64,000 nucleotides of DNA from Segatella copri (GTDB lineage: Bacteria; Bacteroidota; Bacteroidia; Bacteroidales; Bacteroidaceae). The number at the start of each line of letters is the position of its first letter. The stretch's first letter is position 1. The stretch spans positions 3,371,501 to 3,435,500 of the forward strand of contig NZ_JAPDUW010000001.1 of NCBI RefSeq assembly GCF_026015295.1. Direction: 5' to 3'. The position numbers and the translations under genes are program-made. Below the pieces are notes generated by a model. It was not told where the DNA came from. It saw only the letters and a list, made by a program, of their open reading frames with translations, and ran no database searches. Below are positions 50,798 to 60,282 of this stretch, one piece after another.

Positions 50798-50805
50798 TAA
50801 CTTTG
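50798..50805 (+). promoter_or_regulatory. -7 box of the GH36 gene
   Basis: TAACTTTG, 80 bp before the start; without a TTTG at the usual distance, consistent with activator control. Confidence 0.5.
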
Positions 50806-50884
50806 CAACTGCAATCGAATCGCATTCGGTAGCAAGTGAAATCATGTACAACTAAGAATAAACAACTGTAAGATTTGTAAGATT

Positions 50885-53116
50885 ATGAACTTAAGAATCC
50901 GTACATTCTCTATGGAACGTAAAAAACAAAGAACAACGAAAAAGGTATTTATGATTATCGCAGCGATGTGCATGACATCTATTATGGCATCTGCTCAAAA
51001 GACCATCAGAGTGTCAACAGACAAGACCGACCTCGTGATGCAGGTTTCTCCTAAGGGTCGCCTCTACCAAGTGTATCTGGGTGACAAGTTGAAGAATCCA
51101 TCTGATTACAATCATCTGAAGTGGGATGTATATGCGGCTTCTGATGGTTCCGTCTGCCAGCGAGGTCATGAGGTTTATGCAACCTCTGGTGCTGAAGATT
51201 TCTTCGAGCCGGCAGTGGCAGTGACCCATGCAGATGGTAATATGACCACCTATTTGTATTACCAGTCTTCTGAAGAAAAGGCTATCAGTGGAGGTGTTGA
51301 GACCATCATCACTCTTAAGGACAAGGTGTATCCGCTGACCGTGAAACTCCACTATGCAGCTTACCCTAAGGAGAACGTCATCAAGGCATGGAGCGAAATC
51401 TCTCATAAGGAGAAAGCTCCGGTAACGCTTTGGAGATATAGCTCAACAATGCTTTATTTCAAGGCAAACAAGTATTTCGTTACCAATTATCATAGCGACT
51501 GGGCTAAGGAAGGCCAGCCTGAAACTTGCCAGTTGACTGCTGGTAAGAAAATTGTTGATACTAAGTTGGGTACCCGTGCAGCCATGCAGGAGGAGCCTTT
51601 CTTTGAACTGGGATTCGATGAGCCTGCCAAGGAGAATGAGGGCAAGGTGATGCTTGGAACCATCGGATGGCCTGGCAACTTCCGCTTTACCTTCGAGGTA
51701 GATAACGTGGGAGCTCTTCGTGTTATTCCTGCCATCAATCCATACGCCTCTAACTATAAGCTGAAGGCTGGTGAAACGTTCACTACCCCTGAGTTTATCT
51801 TTGCCATGAGCGATAATGGTATCGGTGAGGCTTCCCGTAATTTGCACAATTGGGCTCGCCAGTATCAGGTAAACATGGGTATGGAAGATCGCCTTACGCT
51901 CTTGAATAACTGGGAGAATACTGGCTTCGACTTCAACCAGCAGAGTCTTGCTGAGTTGATGAAGGATGCCAAGGACCTGGGTGTAGATATGTTCTTGCTT
52001 GATGATGGTTGGTTTGCCAACAAGTATCCTCGTAAGGACGACCATGCAGGTCTCGGCGACTGGGAGGCTACCAAGAGCAAACTGCCTGATGGAATACCTG
52101 GATTGGTAAGAGATGCCAAGAAGGCTGGTGTAAAGTTTGGTATTTGGATTGAGCCAGAGATGGTGAATCCTAAGAGTGAACTCTTCGAGAAGCATCCTGA
52201 CTGGGTCATCATGCAGCCAAAGCGTGATACCTATTATTACCGCAACCAGCTGGTACTTGATATCAGTAATCCTAAGGTACAGGATTATGTGTTCGGCATC
52301 GTGGATCGCATCATGACAGAGAATCCGGATGTGGCTTACTTCAAGTGGGACTGCAACAGTGTGATTACCAATATCTATTCTCCATATCATAAGGAGAATC
52401 AGGGTAATTTCTATATCGATCATGTCCGTGGTATCTACAAGGTGCTTACCCGTATTCATAACAAGTATCCTAAGTTGCCGATGATGCTCTGCTCTGGCGG
52501 TGGCGGCAGAATGGATTATGAGATGCTTAAGTATTTCACAGAGTTCTGGTGTTCAGACGATACTGATCCATACGAGCGCCTCTACATCCAGTGGAGCCTG
52601 TCGAAGTTCTTCCCAGCCAAGACCATGGGTTCGCATGTAACCAACTGGAACAAGAATACCAGTGTGAAGTTCCGCACCGATGTTTGCAGTTCATGTAAGT
52701 TGGGCTTTGATATCGACCTCAAGTCGCTTTCTGGTGATGACTACAAGTTTGTGCAGAATGCTGTCAAGAACTACGATAGCATGAAGCCTATGATTCTCGA
52801 GGGCGACCAGTATCGCCTGGTTTCTCCATACGAAGGCAACCATTGTGCCATTAACTATGTAAGTAAGGACAAGCAGCGTGCCGTTCTCTTTGTATACGAC
52901 TTGCATCCACGCTACAAGGAGCCTGTGATGAATGTGAAGATGCAGGGATTGGATGCCGATAAGGTTTATACCGTAAAGGAGACTAATCTGATACCTGGAA
53001 AGGAGTCTGATTTGGAGTGCAATGGCAAGCAGTACAGCGGTGACTATCTGATGAAAGTCGGCTTGAATGTATTCAGCCAGACCGATGGAACGAGCCACGT
53101 ATTGGTATTAGAATAA
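50885..53116 (+). CDS. GH36 alpha-galactosidase, secreted
   Basis: The enzyme removes terminal alpha-galactose, as from raffinose-type sugars or galactomannan. The product has a signal peptide ending IMASAQ, an N-terminal beta-sandwich, and the GH36 barrel with LLDDGWFA, FGIWIEPEMV, YFKWDCNS (nucleophile Asp in KWD), CSGGGGRMD and SDDTDPYERL (acid/base Asp), then a C-terminal sheet domain. It has 743 residues from the ATG at 50885; an in-frame ATG at 50912 is an alternative. It is secreted to the periplasm or surface. No SusCD is adjacent. Confidence 0.93.
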   Translation: MNLRIRTFSMERKKQRTTKKVFMIIAAMCMTSIMASAQKTIRVSTDKTDLVMQVSPKGRLYQVYLGDKLKNPSDYNHLKWDVYAASDGSVCQRGHEVYATSGAEDFFEPAVAVTHADGNMTTYLYYQSSEEKAISGGVETIITLKDKVYPLTVKLHYAAYPKENVIKAWSEISHKEKAPVTLWRYSSTMLYFKANKYFVTNYHSDWAKEGQPETCQLTAGKKIVDTKLGTRAAMQEEPFFELGFDEPAKENEGKVMLGTIGWPGNFRFTFEVDNVGALRVIPAINPYASNYKLKAGETFTTPEFIFAMSDNGIGEASRNLHNWARQYQVNMGMEDRLTLLNNWENTGFDFNQQSLAELMKDAKDLGVDMFLLDDGWFANKYPRKDDHAGLGDWEATKSKLPDGIPGLVRDAKKAGVKFGIWIEPEMVNPKSELFEKHPDWVIMQPKRDTYYYRNQLVLDISNPKVQDYVFGIVDRIMTENPDVAYFKWDCNSVITNIYSPYHKENQGNFYIDHVRGIYKVLTRIHNKYPKLPMMLCSGGGGRMDYEMLKYFTEFWCSDDTDPYERLYIQWSLSKFFPAKTMGSHVTNWNKNTSVKFRTDVCSSCKLGFDIDLKSLSGDDYKFVQNAVKNYDSMKPMILEGDQYRLVSPYEGNHCAINYVSKDKQRAVLFVYDLHPRYKEPVMNVKMQGLDADKVYTVKETNLIPGKESDLECNGKQYSGDYLMKVGLNVFSQTDGTSHVLVLE

Positions 53117-53142
53117 CGTATCAACTATTCATAATAAAAACG

Positions 53143-53183
53143 AAAAGCAGCAAAGTCTATACAAATAGGCTTGCTGCTTTTTT
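53143..53183. terminator. Terminator between the GH36 gene and proB
   Basis: AAAAGCAGCAA pairs with TTGCTGCTTTT with T tract; A tract on the other side allows bidirectional use. Confidence 0.8.
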
Positions 53184-53213
53184 AGGTTTCTGTATTTCTT
53201 ATCCCTAATGAAT

Positions 53214-53996
53214 TTACTTGTTTAGTGGTCTTGCCACAAACTCAGTATGAAGGGTCTCCATCGGATGCTCCTTCAGATTGATGAGGATGTTTGGCGTATT
53301 GCCGTTGGCGATGATTACCTTGATGCCGGCATTGGCTACGTCGTGAGCGGTCTTTACTTTCGATGTCATGCCGCCTCTGCCGTGACTGCTCTTGCTGGCA
53401 AGGATGTACTCACTGATGTCACGGTCGTAATAAACCGATGGGATGATGCGGGTGGTAGGCTCGCTTGGGTCACCATTGTAGATGCCATCCACATTACTTA
53501 ATAGAATCAATGTGTCGGCATTCATCATCTTGGCAATCAAGCCAGACAACTCATCGTTATCCGTAAACATCAGCTCGGTGATGCACACGGTATCGTTCTC
53601 GTTGACGATAGGGAGTACGTTGTTTTCCAGCATCACCTGCATGCAGGCCTCCTGGTTCTTATACTGCTCTTCGGCACCGAAATTCTCCTTCATGGTCAAT
53701 ACCTGACCAATCTTTATCTTATATTCACGGAAAAGGTTGTAATAGAGACCAACGAGTTTCACCTGTCCGATGGCAGAGAACAGCTGGCGTTGCTCCACGT
53801 TGTCCAAATGATGGTCAACATGCAGTTCGGCTCTTCCGGCAGCCACGGCTCCAGAAGAAACCAGAATCACCTCATAGTCGTGTTTTCTGAGCCAGACAAT
53901 CTGATCCACAATCGCCGACATTCTCGTTACATCCAGTTTTCCGTCTTCTCGGGTCAGCACGTTGCTGCCCACCTTTACTACGATTCTTTTTCCCAT
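53214..53996 (-). CDS. proB: Glutamate 5-kinase ProB (no PUA domain)
   Basis: ProB phosphorylates glutamate in the first step of proline synthesis. The 260-residue protein is a single amino-acid-kinase domain with VVKVGSNVLT, VSSGAVAAGR, MFTDNDELSGLIAKM and SKSSHGRGGM; the C-terminal PUA domain of E. coli ProB is absent, as in many Bacteroidota. proA is 22 kb upstream in the window and proC 2.5 kb away; a diverged fragment of another proB lies at 46.5 kb. Confidence 0.94.
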   Translation of the reverse strand: MGKRIVVKVGSNVLTREDGKLDVTRMSAIVDQIVWLRKHDYEVILVSSGAVAAGRAELHVDHHLDNVEQRQLFSAIGQVKLVGLYYNLFREYKIKIGQVLTMKENFGAEEQYKNQEACMQVMLENNVLPIVNENDTVCITELMFTDNDELSGLIAKMMNADTLILLSNVDGIYNGDPSEPTTRIIPSVYYDRDISEYILASKSSHGRGGMTSKVKTAHDVANAGIKVIIANGNTPNILINLKEHPMETLHTEFVARPLNK

Positions 53997-54059
53997 TTTA
54001 TGCCGATATTTAGTTGGAGCAAGGAATCTGTTGTTTCAAATTCCTTGCCCCTTCAATCA

Positions 54060-55721
54060 TTATTTCTTTTTATTGTCTTTTTCCCGAATCTCTACTCTTC
54101 GAATCTTGCCGGAGATGGTCTTTGGCAGTTCATCTACGAATTCGATGATGCGAGGATATTTATAAGGAGCAGTCTCATGCTTCACATGATCCTGCAACTT
54201 CTTGACGAGATCTGGACCCGCCATACTCTTGTATTCATCCTTCAGTACAACGGTAGCCTTGACTACCATACCGCGGATTGGGTCTGGCACACCGGTGATG
54301 GCGCACTCTACTACGGCAGGGTGAGTCATCAGGGCATTCTCTACCTCGAAAGGACCGATGCGGTAACCCGAACTCTTGATCACGTCGTCGATTCTTCCCT
54401 CAAACCAGAAGTAGCCTTCCTCATCACGCCAAGCCATATCACCTGTATGATAGAAACCATCGTGCCAAACCGATTTGGTCTGCTTTTCATCGCGATAGTA
54501 ATATTTGAAGAGACCGATAGGCTTGTCATCGCCGATGCGGATGCAAATCTCGCCCTTTTCACCATCTTCGCATTCCGTCATGTCTGGGCGAAGGATGTGA
54601 ACATCATATTGTGGGTTTGGCTTGCCCATGCTTCCTGGCTTTGGCTTGATCCAAGGGAAGGTTCCCAATGTCATGGTGGTCTCGGTCTGTCCGAAGCCCT
54701 CGTAAATCTGAACACCAGTTAGCTTCTGGAAGGTCTCTGCCACGGATGGGTTCATTGCCTCACCCGCTGTGGTGCAGTATTCAAGACTGCTGAGATCATA
54801 CTTAGAGAAATCCTCCTGAATCATGAAGCGGTAGATAGTAGGAGGGGCACAGAAAGAGGTGATGTGATACTTCTCAATCTGGCGCATGATCTTATCCGCT
54901 GTAAACTTCTCGTGGTCGAAGACGAAGACGGTAGCTCCGGCAAACCATTGTCCGTAGAGCTTGCCCCATACAGCCTTGCCCCAACCGGTATCGGCTACGG
55001 TAAGGTGGATGGAGTTCTCGTGGAGATTGTGCCAATATACACCCGTGGTCAGATGACCGAGCGCATAGAGGTGATCGTGTGCCACCATCTTTGGCTCGCC
55101 AGTGGTTCCCGATGTGAAGTACATCAGCAGGGTATCTTCGTTAGAGTTTACATGTTCTGGGCGAACGAAAGGAGCACATTCGTTCCATTCCTTCATCCAG
55201 TCGTGGAAACCTTCAGGGATATCCGGACCGATACTAATCAATGTCTTGACAGTCGGACTCTCTGGCATTGCCTGATTAACCTGCTCTACCACGTAATCAT
55301 CGCCGCAGCAGATGATAGCCTTCACGCTTGCTGCATTGTTGCGGTAAATGATGTCGTGCTTGGTAAGCATGTGGGTAGCAGGGATGGCTACGGCACCCAA
55401 CTTGTGGAGACCGAGCATGGCGAGCCACCACTGATAGTGACGCTTCAGAATCAGCATCACCTTATCATCGTGACCGATGCCGAGACTCTGGAAGTAAGCA
55501 GCAGCCTTGTCGCTCTGCTCCTTCAGATCCTTGTATGTAAAACGGATTTCTTCGCCACGTTCACTTGCCCAAAGCAGCGCCACGTGGTCTGGTTTGATCT
55601 TTGCCCATTCATCCATCACGTCGTAGGCAAAGTTGAAATCTTCTGGTATGATAAACTCCAGATGCTCCTTGAAGTCTTGCTCTGAAGTGAATTTTGTCTG
55701 TTTTAGAAATCTCTCGATCAT
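54060..55721 (-). CDS. AMP-dependent acyl-CoA synthetase
   Basis: The 553-residue adenylate-forming ligase has the P-loop YFTSGTTGEPKMV, EGFGQTETT, the YHTGDMAWRDEEGYFWFEGRIDDVIKSSGYRIGPFEVE block in consecutive motifs, and a C-terminal KTISGKIRR catalytic lysine. The organisation resembles acetyl/medium-chain acyl-CoA synthetases (ACSM-like). It is 10 bp downstream of an XRE-cupin regulator gene, which probably controls it. Substrate is uncertain. Confidence 0.85.
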   Translation of the reverse strand: MIERFLKQTKFTSEQDFKEHLEFIIPEDFNFAYDVMDEWAKIKPDHVALLWASERGEEIRFTYKDLKEQSDKAAAYFQSLGIGHDDKVMLILKRHYQWWLAMLGLHKLGAVAIPATHMLTKHDIIYRNNAASVKAIICCGDDYVVEQVNQAMPESPTVKTLISIGPDIPEGFHDWMKEWNECAPFVRPEHVNSNEDTLLMYFTSGTTGEPKMVAHDHLYALGHLTTGVYWHNLHENSIHLTVADTGWGKAVWGKLYGQWFAGATVFVFDHEKFTADKIMRQIEKYHITSFCAPPTIYRFMIQEDFSKYDLSSLEYCTTAGEAMNPSVAETFQKLTGVQIYEGFGQTETTMTLGTFPWIKPKPGSMGKPNPQYDVHILRPDMTECEDGEKGEICIRIGDDKPIGLFKYYYRDEKQTKSVWHDGFYHTGDMAWRDEEGYFWFEGRIDDVIKSSGYRIGPFEVENALMTHPAVVECAITGVPDPIRGMVVKATVVLKDEYKSMAGPDLVKKLQDHVKHETAPYKYPRIIEFVDELPKTISGKIRRVEIREKDNKKK

Positions 55722-55731
55722 AGTTACTCTT

Positions 55732-56286
55732 CTAGATAATTATACAAAGGAACTTGGCTGGCTCATTGTTGAGTGAGCGGAAGCAATGCGACTTTCTACT
55801 GTCGAAGTAGATGCTGTCGCCTGGGTTCAGCACCATCACTTTTTCTTCGATGGTTACTTCGAGCTGTCCCTCAATCACATAATCATATTCCTGTCCGTCG
55901 TGTCCGTTCTTGTTTGGCTTCTTGTCGCCTGGCAACGGATCCACCTGTACCATGAACGGATTCACCTTTCTATCCTTGAATCCTACGGCAAGGCTCTGGT
56001 ATTTATACTGGTTGTTGCGGTCTATCTCCGGTCCCTGTCCCTTGCGGGTAACGTAGTATCCCTTCATGCGAGGTTCCTCGCCGAAGAGCAATACGTCAAG
56101 GTCGATGCCGTATCGCTTAGAGATTTTTGACAGGCGATAAACAGAAGGATCCGCCTCACCGGATTCTATCTTGAGGTAATGATCAAGACTGATTTCGCAC
56201 AGTTCTGCAATTTCCTCGGCAGGAATATTGAGAACCTCGCGGAGACCTTTCAGCCTTTCACCGATTTGTTTGATTGCTTCGTCCAT
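55732..56286 (-). CDS. XRE-family regulator with C-terminal cupin domain
   Basis: The 184-residue protein has an N-terminal XRE helix-turn-helix (about 8-62; IPAEEIAELCEISLDHYLKIESG) and a C-terminal cupin (about 105-184; GQEYDYVIEGQLEV, LNPGDSIYFDSRKSH) that may bind a small ligand. It is the first gene of a unit with the acyl-CoA ligase, a pairing frequently seen in Bacteroidales, and probably senses a product or substrate of that enzyme. Confidence 0.9.
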   Translation of the reverse strand: MDEAIKQIGERLKGLREVLNIPAEEIAELCEISLDHYLKIESGEADPSVYRLSKISKRYGIDLDVLLFGEEPRMKGYYVTRKGQGPEIDRNNQYKYQSLAVGFKDRKVNPFMVQVDPLPGDKKPNKNGHDGQEYDYVIEGQLEVTIEEKVMVLNPGDSIYFDSRKSHCFRSLNNEPAKFLCIII

Positions 56287-56359
56287 AAAATATTCTTTTT
56301 ATTGTTTGCTTTGATAATACATCGAACAGTTGCTGCTGGGCAATTTCGAAATGTAAGCG

Positions 56360-56367
56360 CAAAGATA
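56360..56367 (-). promoter_or_regulatory. -7 box for the XRE-cupin operon
   Basis: TATCTTTG on the minus strand, 74 bp before the start. Confidence 0.6.
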
Positions 56368-56433
56368 CGAAAAATATTTAAAACGGCTCAAAAAACTTAC
56401 GTTTTTATAACTCTTTGTGCTTATAAAAACGAA

Positions 56434-56467
56434 AATGCTGCACAAATAAAGTAATCTGTGCAGCATT
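56434..56467 (-). terminator. Terminator after proC
   Basis: AATGCTGCACA pairs with TGTGCAGCATT; on the minus strand TTTTC follows. Confidence 0.8.
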
Positions 56468-56482
56468 CATTGTATCATTTTC

Positions 56483-57265
56483 TTATTTTTTTCCTGCCAA
56501 TAAACCATTGATTACTGCGCTGGTAAAGCCGCCTTGTTCCATGGTGTTGAGGCCCTTGATGGTGCAGCCGCCAGGAGTTGTTACTTTATCAATGGCAGCC
56601 TCTGGGTGTTCGCCAGTTTCCTGAAGCAGCTCTACGGCACCCTTGATGGTCTGCAAGACAATCTTCTGGGCATCCTTAGCCTTGAAGCCCATCTCTACGC
56701 CGCCTTCCACATTGGCTCTTACATAGCGCATGGCGTAAGCGATGGCACACGACATAGCGGTAGCTGCTGGGAAGAGACGTTCTTCCATGATGAGGCTTTC
56801 GCCCAATTCATCGAAGATTTCTGTAATCTGCTGGATTTCTGTAGCAGATGCATCTACAGGAGTGATGAAGGTCATCGACTGCTTGTAGGCAATGGCGATG
56901 TTTGGCATCACGAGGAAGAAGGTTGGGGTGATGCCATCCTTGTCCAGCCACTCCTTGATGTTGGCTGATGGCACACCGGCTGCTACCACTACGAGTTTCT
57001 GACTCTTGTAGTTGAGTGCATCCTTGATTCCCTTCAATGTCTTCTCCACGCACCAAGGCTTTACTACCACGCAGATGATGTCTGCGCCATGGCAAGCCAA
57101 CTGGTTGTCGAGAGTTACGCTGGCTCCTTCGCTTGCGAAGTGATCCAATACTGGTTGGTTATGGTCAGATACCGTAATATCTGATGGAGTGAACTTCTCG
57201 CTCTGCAAGAGTCCTTCTGCCATGGCACCGCCCATAGCACCTGCTCCGATAATTGTTATTTTCAT
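56483..57265 (-). CDS. proC: Pyrroline-5-carboxylate reductase ProC
   Basis: ProC reduces pyrroline-5-carboxylate to proline with NAD(P)H. The 260-residue Rossmann protein starts MKITIIGAGAMGGAMAEGL and has VVVKPW, VMPNIA and a C-terminal KVTTPGGCTIKGLNTMEQGG segment, the usual end. The ATG at 57265 is chosen; a longer frame from 57289 would begin at the transcription start. It is close to proB but on its own promoter. Confidence 0.95.
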   Translation of the reverse strand: MKITIIGAGAMGGAMAEGLLQSEKFTPSDITVSDHNQPVLDHFASEGASVTLDNQLACHGADIICVVVKPWCVEKTLKGIKDALNYKSQKLVVVAAGVPSANIKEWLDKDGITPTFFLVMPNIAIAYKQSMTFITPVDASATEIQQITEIFDELGESLIMEERLFPAATAMSCAIAYAMRYVRANVEGGVEMGFKAKDAQKIVLQTIKGAVELLQETGEHPEAAIDKVTTPGGCTIKGLNTMEQGGFTSAVINGLLAGKK

Positions 57266-57297
57266 TGTCGTCTTATAGTTAAAATGCAATTATGGTG

Positions 57298-57305
57298 CAA
57301 AGATA
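57298..57305 (-). promoter_or_regulatory. -7 box for proC
   Basis: TATCTTTG on the minus strand, 33 bp before the chosen ATG. Confidence 0.6.
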
Positions 57306-57336
57306 CTACTTTTATCAGAAAAAAGAGCAGTTTATA

Positions 57337-57399
57337 GACGATTTTTTAAGAAAGTATGCTTGTTTACTGACGATTTTTTAAGAAATTCGCTAGTTTACT
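57337..57399. repeat. Two 32-bp direct repeats
   Basis: GACGATTTTTTAAGAAA occurs at 57337 and 57369, each followed by a GTTTACT word, giving a period of 32 bp at the edge of the receptor remnant. Confidence 0.6.
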
Positions 57400-57535
57400 C
57401 CCATTCTGGAAGTATCCACGTCCTTGGTTCTCTTTTCCTTGTACTTGCCTATCTTATAGATGATGGAGATGGATGCTGATGCCCTTGTTGGCTTATATTG
57501 CAAATTCTTTATTCCACCATTTCCGCATACTTCTT
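57390..57535 (-). pseudogene. C-terminal remnant of an outer-membrane receptor
   Basis: On the minus strand NGGIKNLQYKPTRASASI continues to YKIGKYKEKRTKDVDTSRM, ending in TAG at 57390-57392. This is the typical last strand and tail of the outer-membrane beta-barrel (OMP_b-brl_3) receptors of Prevotella, the family that also occurs at 61.9 kb. Its 5' part is replaced by the restriction-modification gene, whose stop codon it overlaps in another frame. Confidence 0.65.
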
Positions 57536-60274
57536 GAACAGCTCCGCTACGCATTCACTCTCCGTCATCTTGGTGGAGAAACCATAGGCTGCCATCACGG
57601 CTCGGTCGTTCTGACGATGTGCTTGTAAAAGCTCTTTTGGCATGAGTGTCGGGTCGTAGAGGTCGGCGAGAGAAGAGTCGGGATACAATGCCCTCGCATC
57701 TAGGATGGCTTGGGCGGATGCCTCTATCTTCGCTTGCTGCTCTGGAGTAGAAGATGGCCATGGGAAGTTGTTATACACCACGTCCTTGCTGTAGCGATAG
57801 TCGCTTTTCAAGCGACCGCACACCGCTCGCATCCATGCCATGTGGACGTTCGACTCCAAGATGCCGAAGTGGTAGAGAGTGGCGGAAGGGATTGTTAGAA
57901 CAGCATCGCTTGCGATGATATTCGGATTGACAAATCCCATTGGAATATATTTTCTGTTTTCCGACGAGTGCCTTGGAACAATAATGTACTCTGTAGTTGA
58001 GGCTCTTCTTTCATCAAAGAGGGTTGGCATGTCGGCTTTCTTTCTTGTTGCCTCTTTCTTGCTCTTTAGCCTAAACTCTCTGACGGCTTCCACTCTTTTT
58101 CTCACCTCTGGCAATGCTTTAAGTTCTGATGGTGAAGCTCCAACAAGCCAAAGGCACCAACGCTTTTTCTTATTCAAAAACTCTTGCGCACCTACGAATG
58201 GACGTATAAATTTGTTGGTATTGGGTTCTTTTGTAATGAAGTCTTCATATTCGTCTGCCTCTATAATCAAGTTGCCATCGTCTGTAGGTTGGCTACCTTT
58301 TGTCATAAGCGGAATATCGCAAAGAGCTTTAGTTCTGCTTTCTACGAAAACGTCTGGCGAATCTATCAGATACCCATTGATGTTTTTCGCTTCTATCACC
58401 TGTCCGTTGTCAAACAATAATTTTAGCTTGTTGGTAGGAACATCCGAGAATCCTACAATCACGCAATGTACATGTGCTTTCAGGCTAGCTTCGCTATCCC
58501 ATCTGAAGGTGCGGTAAGCGAAGTCGATATGTACGCCAAACATTTCTTTGAGAGGTTTCCATATCGCTGCAACCTGCTCTCCTTGTGTGATGGAATTGGT
58601 GGAAACAAGAGCTGCGTGGATATTAGTGTTCTGCATCATTTGGGCAGCCTTGTAATACCAAGCAGCCACGTAGTCTATCTTGCCAGCTGTCTTATATGGT
58701 TTGCCCTTTTCATCCACGAAAATATTGAGCAAGTCAGCTTTTTGTTCCTTGCTCTGCAATGAGTAACCTACAAATGGTGGATTACCTATGATATAATCTA
58801 ACTCATCTTTCGGACATACCTCCTCCCAGGCAATTCGCAATGAGTTGCCCTCTGTAATGTTAGCGTAGCTCTTCAGAGGCAGGAAGTCGATGTCGTGGTG
58901 GATGATCTTCTCTGTCTCTGCCATCATTTGCGCCTCGCTTATCCAGAGAGCGGTGGTGGCTACGGTGACGGCGAAGTCATTGATTTCGATGCCGTAAAAT
59001 TGATGGATGTTCACCTTGATGGGATTCTCGAAGGCGTTAAGTTGCTCCACGCTGTATATCTGCTTGATAATCTCGTTCTCCAGTCTTCTGAGCGAAAGGT
59101 AAGTCTCCGTGAGGAAGTTTCCTGAACCGCACGCCGGGTCGAAGAAACGCAATTCAGCCATCTTGTCTTGCAAGGCATGAAGTTGCTGCATACGTTTCTT
59201 GATGTTGCTTTCCTCCAGACAATCATCGAATGTCTTTCTAAGGTCGTTATAAAACAGAGGGTCTATTACCTTATGGATATTCTCTATCGAGGTGTAGTGC
59301 ATACCTCCTGAGCGTCGAGTCTCTGGATTGAGGGTGCTTTCGAATACTCCACCGAAGATGGTTGGAGAAATCTCGCTCCAGTCGAAATCGAGCGAGGCGT
59401 GCTGCAGGAGCGTATCACGCAGTTCGTCGGTGAACTGCGGAATGTCTATATCCTCGGCAAAGAGTCCGCCATTGGTATATGGAAAGGCGGCAAGCGAGGG
59501 ATTGAGATACTTGCTTCGCTTGTCGGCAGGGGTGTTGAGAACCTCGAAGAGTTGTACCAGAGCCATTCTCATATCTTCCGTCTGATAATGAGCCAAGAAA
59601 TCATGGAACATATCTCGTTTGCCGAAGATTCCTGCATCCTCAGCATAGAGGCAGAAAACCAACCTCACGCAAAGAATGTTCAGGTAGCGCAGTGATTGAG
59701 GGTCATTGGCATCATACTGAGTGATAAAGGCATCATAAAGTTTGCCGACAATCTCGCCAGCTTTCATCGATACCTCCATCTCTCGTTGCAGGTGAATGCC
59801 CTGCTGCTCTACCAGGAATTGCAGGCGATAGTACTCCTTCTCCAAGTCTTTGAGGAGAATACGGGATGGCTCACCCTTTGGGTTCTCCATATCATAGACA
59901 TCAAACTCGGCGAAGTTGCAGGTAACAATCCAGCGAGGTCGCTCGGAGTAGGGCAACACGGCAGAGTATCGCTGTGCCTGCTGGAAGGGGGTTAATAAAG
60001 AGCCGTCGCTCTGTTTGATGGCTTGTCGCAAATCCTTGCCCAGTGATTTCTGCTCTATCATCACATGGGTGGAGGGAATCATTCCGTCTATGAAGGATGT
60101 ATGGTCGAGCTGTGCCTGTTGCTCGAAGGTGATGAACACAGAAGGACTCTCCACCCCGAAAATCTCGGTGAGGAGTTCTATCCAGAATGTCTGGCTCTCG
60201 CCCTTCTCATATCCACGGCCTTCCCATTTCTTGGCGAAGGCAGCGGCAGCCATGCTTTGTTGTTTCTCTGTCAT
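57509..60274 (-). CDS. MmeI-like single-chain restriction-modification enzyme (type IIG/IIL)
   Basis: The 921-residue protein has an N-terminal PD-(D/E)xK-like segment (FIDGMIPSTHVMIEQKS, Asp then E-x-K), a helical connector, an N6-adenine methyltransferase domain with FFDPACGSGNFLTE (SAM motif I) and IIGNPPFVG (catalytic motif IV), and a C-terminal target-recognition region. This is the order of MmeI-type enzymes, which cut at a fixed distance from the site. No separate R, M or S gene is nearby. Its 3' end abuts a truncated receptor gene, indicating insertion by recombination. Confidence 0.85.
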   Translation of the reverse strand: MTEKQQSMAAAAFAKKWEGRGYEKGESQTFWIELLTEIFGVESPSVFITFEQQAQLDHTSFIDGMIPSTHVMIEQKSLGKDLRQAIKQSDGSLLTPFQQAQRYSAVLPYSERPRWIVTCNFAEFDVYDMENPKGEPSRILLKDLEKEYYRLQFLVEQQGIHLQREMEVSMKAGEIVGKLYDAFITQYDANDPQSLRYLNILCVRLVFCLYAEDAGIFGKRDMFHDFLAHYQTEDMRMALVQLFEVLNTPADKRSKYLNPSLAAFPYTNGGLFAEDIDIPQFTDELRDTLLQHASLDFDWSEISPTIFGGVFESTLNPETRRSGGMHYTSIENIHKVIDPLFYNDLRKTFDDCLEESNIKKRMQQLHALQDKMAELRFFDPACGSGNFLTETYLSLRRLENEIIKQIYSVEQLNAFENPIKVNIHQFYGIEINDFAVTVATTALWISEAQMMAETEKIIHHDIDFLPLKSYANITEGNSLRIAWEEVCPKDELDYIIGNPPFVGYSLQSKEQKADLLNIFVDEKGKPYKTAGKIDYVAAWYYKAAQMMQNTNIHAALVSTNSITQGEQVAAIWKPLKEMFGVHIDFAYRTFRWDSEASLKAHVHCVIVGFSDVPTNKLKLLFDNGQVIEAKNINGYLIDSPDVFVESRTKALCDIPLMTKGSQPTDDGNLIIEADEYEDFITKEPNTNKFIRPFVGAQEFLNKKKRWCLWLVGASPSELKALPEVRKRVEAVREFRLKSKKEATRKKADMPTLFDERRASTTEYIIVPRHSSENRKYIPMGFVNPNIIASDAVLTIPSATLYHFGILESNVHMAWMRAVCGRLKSDYRYSKDVVYNNFPWPSSTPEQQAKIEASAQAILDARALYPDSSLADLYDPTLMPKELLQAHRQNDRAVMAAYGFSTKMTESECVAELFKKYAEMVE

Positions 60275-60282
60275 GTTCGTAA

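Larger units (their letters stand above)
50578..50884. other. Divergent promoter region between the DUF6377 regulator and the GH36 gene
   Basis: It contains TATCTTTG (minus strand, 50643-50650) for the regulator and TAACTTTG (50798-50805) for the alpha-galactosidase. Neither has an ideal -33. No other gene is seen. Confidence 0.55.
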
